Part shown: one piece after another, positions 13,765-16,196 of the stretch | Position numbering within the stretch: position 1 is the stretch's first letter | Layout of the letters: each line of letters opens with the position of its first letter | NCBI GenBank assembly: GCA_938045085.1 | Contig: CALINZ010000059.1 | Span: 1 to 16,196, forward strand | Length of the DNA stretch: 16,196 nucleotides | DNA from: an uncultured Collinsella sp. | GTDB lineage: Bacteria > Actinomycetota > Coriobacteriia > Coriobacteriales > Coriobacteriaceae | Reading direction: 5' to 3' | The notes under the pieces: model-generated | What the model was told of the DNA's origin: nothing | Database searches by the model: none | The model's input: the letters and a program-made list of their open reading frames with translations, nothing else | Position numbers and translations under genes: made by a program

Positions 13765-15792
13765 CTACGGCCGCTCGTTGGGAGCCAGGCGCTGCATCTT
13801 ATTCACGGCCTTGAACTTGGTGAACAGCGGCACGTACTCAAAGCTCACGTTGGAGTTCTCCAGGCCGTACCAACGCGCGGGCGTGCCGGCGGCGCGGCGG
13901 ATGATGTACTTGAGCGTGATGGCCGTACGCTCGCTGGGCTCCACATCGCTTTCGGGCGCCAGAAGCTTACGGATCAGGACGAACTTGAACGTGCCGATGT
14001 TACCCGGATCCTTGTAGACCGAGTAGTCATGCGTCTGCGGCGGCAGCTCGCCGGTGGCAGCCAGGTCCTGAACAACCTGACGCAGGTAGGCATTGACGCG
14101 CTGGTTGATCTTGTAGCCCAGGTACAGATGCACGCGGAACACGTAGTCGGTGCCGAACGTCTCGACCGAATAGGCAAAGGTGTGCGGTTCGTCCATGGTC
14201 TCGACATTCACAAACCACCAGGCGCGGGCGCGCTTGGGATGCTTGTCCAAGATCGAATAGACGATATCGCGGTCGATGTAGTCGGTATGGGTGTCCTTGG
14301 TCAGGTACACGACGTTGTCGCTCATGCGCTCGTAACGGTCGTCGTCGCGCAGGCGCTTGAGCTGCGGCAGGTAGCTGCGCAGCGGCAGCAGCGTAAACTG
14401 GCGCTGCTCGACCGCCGTGCCGTTGTACCAGCACACCATAATGCCCATGATGAGTGCAGCCATGAGGATGGTGAAGTAGCCGCCGTGGAAGAACTTGGTG
14501 AGCGAACTCACAAAGAAGAAGCCCTCGAGCATAAGGAAGAACGCAACGAAGATATACGGGGCGACCTTAAGGCCGCGATCGACATGCAAGTAGAAGAAGA
14601 GCAGCAGCGTCGTGCACATCATGGTCAGGGTAATCGCCAAGCCGTAGGCGGCCTCCATGTGCGCCGAGCTCTGGAACAGCAGCACCACGATGACGCAGCC
14701 CACAAGCATGACGTTGTTGACCATGGGAATATAGAGCTGGCCCTTGGTCTCGGCAGGATAGAAGACCTGCATGTGCGGCATGAGGTCCAGGCGACTGGCC
14801 TCGGACACCAACGAGAATGCGCCGGTGATGAGCGCCTGCGAGGCAATGATGGCCGCGACGGTGGAAAGGCCGACGGCAAAGGGACGCAGGCCCGGGGCGA
14901 GCATCTGATAGAAGGGGTTGAGGTCGGCAATGCCCATGAGCTCGGGGTTGGCAGCGTTGTTCATAAGCCAAGCGCCCTGGCCCATATAGGAAAGCAGCAG
15001 GCAGCACTTAACGAACGGCCAGGTGGCATAAATGTTGCCGCGGCCAACGTGGCCCATGTCGGAGTAGAGCGCCTCGGCACCGGTGGTGGCGAGGAAGCAG
15101 CTGCCCAGAATCATGATGCCCGCATGGTTGTTGGGGCTCAGCAGAAAGCCGATGCCGCGCAGCGGGTTGAGGCACAGCAGCACCGTGGGATGCTGGAAGA
15201 CAAAGAACAGGCCCGTACCACCCAGGAACAAAAACCACAGCGTCATGATGGGGCCAAAGGCGCGGCCGATCTTGGCCGTGCCGATGCGCTGCACCAAGAA
15301 GAGCACAATGATAATGGCGAGCGTGATGGCCACGACGCGGCCCTGGTCGTCACCGAGCACGGCATGGACCGCCGGGATGGTTCGCAGGCCCTCGATGGCC
15401 GTGGTAACGGTAACGGCAGGTGTCAGGATGCCGTCGGCGAGCAGCGCGGCGCCGCCCAGCATGGCGGGGATAATGAGCCACTTGCCGCAACGCTTGACCA
15501 AGCTGTACAGGGCAAAGATGCCGCCCTCGCCGTGGTTGTCGGCACGCAGCGAGATCAGCACGTACTTGACGGTCGTCAGCAGCGTAACCGTCCACACGAC
15601 AAGGGAGAGCGCGCCAAGCACGAACTCCTCCGTGACGCTTCCGATGCCGCCGTTGCCGGCAACGAGCGCCTTGGTTACATACATGGGGCTGGTGCCGATA
15701 TCGCCGTACACCACGCCCAGCGTGACGAGCATCGCCGAGATGCTCACAGGAATCGCAGCGTGCGAGGCTGCCTCCTTGGCCTTTTGTTCCAT
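13765..15792 (-). CDS. kup: Kup-family potassium uptake permease
   Basis: A 675-aa KUP/HAK/KT potassium transporter (E. coli Kup is 622 aa). The family hallmarks are present: VVYGDIGTSPMY in helix 1 (the proposed ion-path signature), KYVLISLRADNHGEGGIFAL around helices 2-3, ADGILTPAVTV, IVLFLVQRIGTAKIGRAFGP, GAEALYSDMGH and FVKCCLLLSYMGQGAWL. About 12 membrane helices fill the first ~450 residues; the rest is the cytoplasmic C-terminal domain. It imports potassium, generally with protons, across the cytoplasmic membrane. The ATG at 15792 is chosen (MEQKAKEAAS); GGGAGG lies about 10 bases upstream. A TTG 18 bases earlier overlaps that ribosome site and is unlikely. It heads the minus-strand group kup, small membrane protein, sensor kinase, response regulator. 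No c-di-AMP riboswitch is visible in the short leader. Confidence 0.95.
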   Translation of the reverse strand: MEQKAKEAASHAAIPVSISAMLVTLGVVYGDIGTSPMYVTKALVAGNGGIGSVTEEFVLGALSLVVWTVTLLTTVKYVLISLRADNHGEGGIFALYSLVKRCGKWLIIPAMLGGAALLADGILTPAVTVTTAIEGLRTIPAVHAVLGDDQGRVVAITLAIIIVLFLVQRIGTAKIGRAFGPIMTLWFLFLGGTGLFFVFQHPTVLLCLNPLRGIGFLLSPNNHAGIMILGSCFLATTGAEALYSDMGHVGRGNIYATWPFVKCCLLLSYMGQGAWLMNNAANPELMGIADLNPFYQMLAPGLRPFAVGLSTVAAIIASQALITGAFSLVSEASRLDLMPHMQVFYPAETKGQLYIPMVNNVMLVGCVIVVLLFQSSAHMEAAYGLAITLTMMCTTLLLFFYLHVDRGLKVAPYIFVAFFLMLEGFFFVSSLTKFFHGGYFTILMAALIMGIMVCWYNGTAVEQRQFTLLPLRSYLPQLKRLRDDDRYERMSDNVVYLTKDTHTDYIDRDIVYSILDKHPKRARAWWFVNVETMDEPHTFAYSVETFGTDYVFRVHLYLGYKINQRVNAYLRQVVQDLAATGELPPQTHDYSVYKDPGNIGTFKFVLIRKLLAPESDVEPSERTAITLKYIIRRAAGTPARWYGLENSNVSFEYVPLFTKFKAVNKMQRLAPNERP

Positions 15793-15827
15793 AAGCCGGT
15801 TTCCTCCCAACTTTAATGTTCGAGGGG

Positions 15828-15833
15828 ATTATA
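15828..15833 (-). promoter_or_regulatory. Candidate -10 box for kup
   Basis: The minus strand reads TATAAT here, 35 bases before the kup ATG. No clear TTGACA-like -35 lies 16-18 bases upstream, which would suit an activator-dependent promoter. The implied leader is under 35 bases. Confidence 0.45.
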
Positions 15834-15874
15834 GGTAATCAGCCCATGTTTGAATGCGCTGTTTTCCCAGCTAG

Positions 15875-15886
15875 ATAAACATTTAT
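15875..15886. promoter_or_regulatory. AT-rich dyad upstream of kup, possible response-regulator site
   Basis: ATAAA-CA-TTTAT is an inverted pair of 5-base arms in a GC-rich genome, about 42 bases upstream of the kup -10, roughly where an OmpR-family activator binds. Known KdpE sites are T/A-rich, but the link to the KdpE-like protein here is speculation. Confidence 0.25.
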
Positions 15887-15914
15887 ACGGCCTTTAGGCC
15901 ACTGCGGCGATATG

Positions 15915-15949
15915 GAATGTGGCAAAGGGACTGTCCCCTTGTCACATTC
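15915..15949. repeat. REP-like hairpin C with GGGACAG core
   Basis: Arms GAATGTGGCAAAGGG (15915-15929) and CCCCTTGTCACATTC (15935-15949) pair at 13 of 15 positions, with one further G-T wobble, around a 5-base loop. The complement reads GGGGACAGTCCC, matching the core of hairpins A and B. It begins one base after the stop of the minus-strand gene ending at 15951, so it forms that gene's 3' end. There is no T run. Confidence 0.65.
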
Positions 15950-15950
15950 G

Positions 15951-16196
15951 TCATTTTCCGAGCCAGTTTTTGAACCACCATTCCATGGATCGGCTCATCT
16001 CGGCCATAAAGGGACTGGTGTGCTTGCGGGTGTAGATATCCACCACGCGCTCGCCCACCTCGCGGGCGTGCGGACGGAACATCGCATCCATCTCGGCCAC
16101 CTGAGCGTCCATGGTCGCGGCATCCGCACGGCAGTAGCGCTCCTCGTGCACCAGGTTCACAACGGGATGCGCAATGGCCGGACGCTCCTTACGGGG
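15951..16196 (-). CDS. C-terminal fragment of an unrecognised protein (cut by window edge)
   Basis: The frame is open from the window edge to a TGA at 15951-15953 and gives 81 residues starting PRKERPAIAHPVVNLVHEER and ending SMEWWFKNWLGK. Reading from a GTG at 16160 would give 69 aa, but the upstream codons continue in frame with similar composition and no ribosome site supports that start, so this is more likely the tail of a longer gene. The tail is mixed charged/hydrophobic and probably helical, with a tryptophan-rich end (EWWFKNW). There is no membrane segment. I cannot place it in a family. It reads toward kup, with hairpin C between them. Confidence 0.6.
   Translation of the reverse strand, partial: PRKERPAIAHPVVNLVHEERYCRADAATMDAQVAEMDAMFRPHAREVGERVVDIYTRKHTSPFMAEMSRSMEWWFKNWLGK

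Noticed and set aside
13516..15816. A 766-codon open frame on the plus strand
   Set aside because: Antisense of kup and the small membrane protein; the product is low-complexity His/Gln/Arg-rich, while the minus strand encodes a textbook Kup.
15793..15914. c-di-AMP (ydaO-type) riboswitch upstream of kup
   Set aside because: The predicted leader after the TATAAT is under 35 bases, too short for the ~120-base fold, and no matching structure is seen upstream.

Overview
The window is GC-rich, with dense, short intergenic gaps and strong Shine-Dalgarno sites. Codon use, gene content and the recurring intergenic hairpins with a GGGACAG-type core suggest a Coriobacteriia actinobacterium, most likely a Collinsella from the gut. 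That assignment comes from pattern recognition, not from a search.

Layout. At the left edge (1-91, minus) is the first 30 codons of a LysR-type regulator. It is divergent from a plus-strand three-gene unit (325-3639): an SDR dehydrogenase, an OFA-like MFS transporter and a Gfo/Idh/MocA oxidoreductase. Together these look like uptake plus two NAD(P)-linked redox steps for a polyol, sugar acid or cyclitol, probably controlled by the LysR protein; the substrate cannot be read from sequence. A good intrinsic terminator (3714-3748) closes the unit. A 411-bp gap follows, carrying two inverted copies of a ~54-bp element, and then tex (4051-6198), the RNA-binding transcription accessory protein. Tex converges on a small transaldolase (6580-7284, minus). 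The gap between them holds a 48-bp inverted repeat around a terminator, a 26-bp-arm palindrome, and a relic of a second transaldolase C-terminus. Upstream of the transaldolase is a Cof-type HAD phosphatase (7478-8305, minus), divergent from rlmKL (8381-10948, plus). In that rRNA methyltransferase the RlmK half looks intact but the RlmL half has lost its catalytic motifs.

The right third (11044-15792, minus) is a potassium module: Kup transporter, a 64-aa single-pass membrane protein, a KdpD-like sensor kinase without the usual KdpD cytoplasmic N-terminus, and a KdpE-like response regulator. No kdpFABC is in view, so the two-component system may control Kup instead; this is an inference from position and family. 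The window ends in the C-terminus of an unrecognised minus-strand protein (15951-16196).

No tRNA, rRNA, CRISPR array, insertion sequence or prophage gene was seen. The most unusual material is intergenic: several palindromic elements that share sequence logic but sit at unrelated loci. The best protein-level oddity is the degenerate half of RlmKL.
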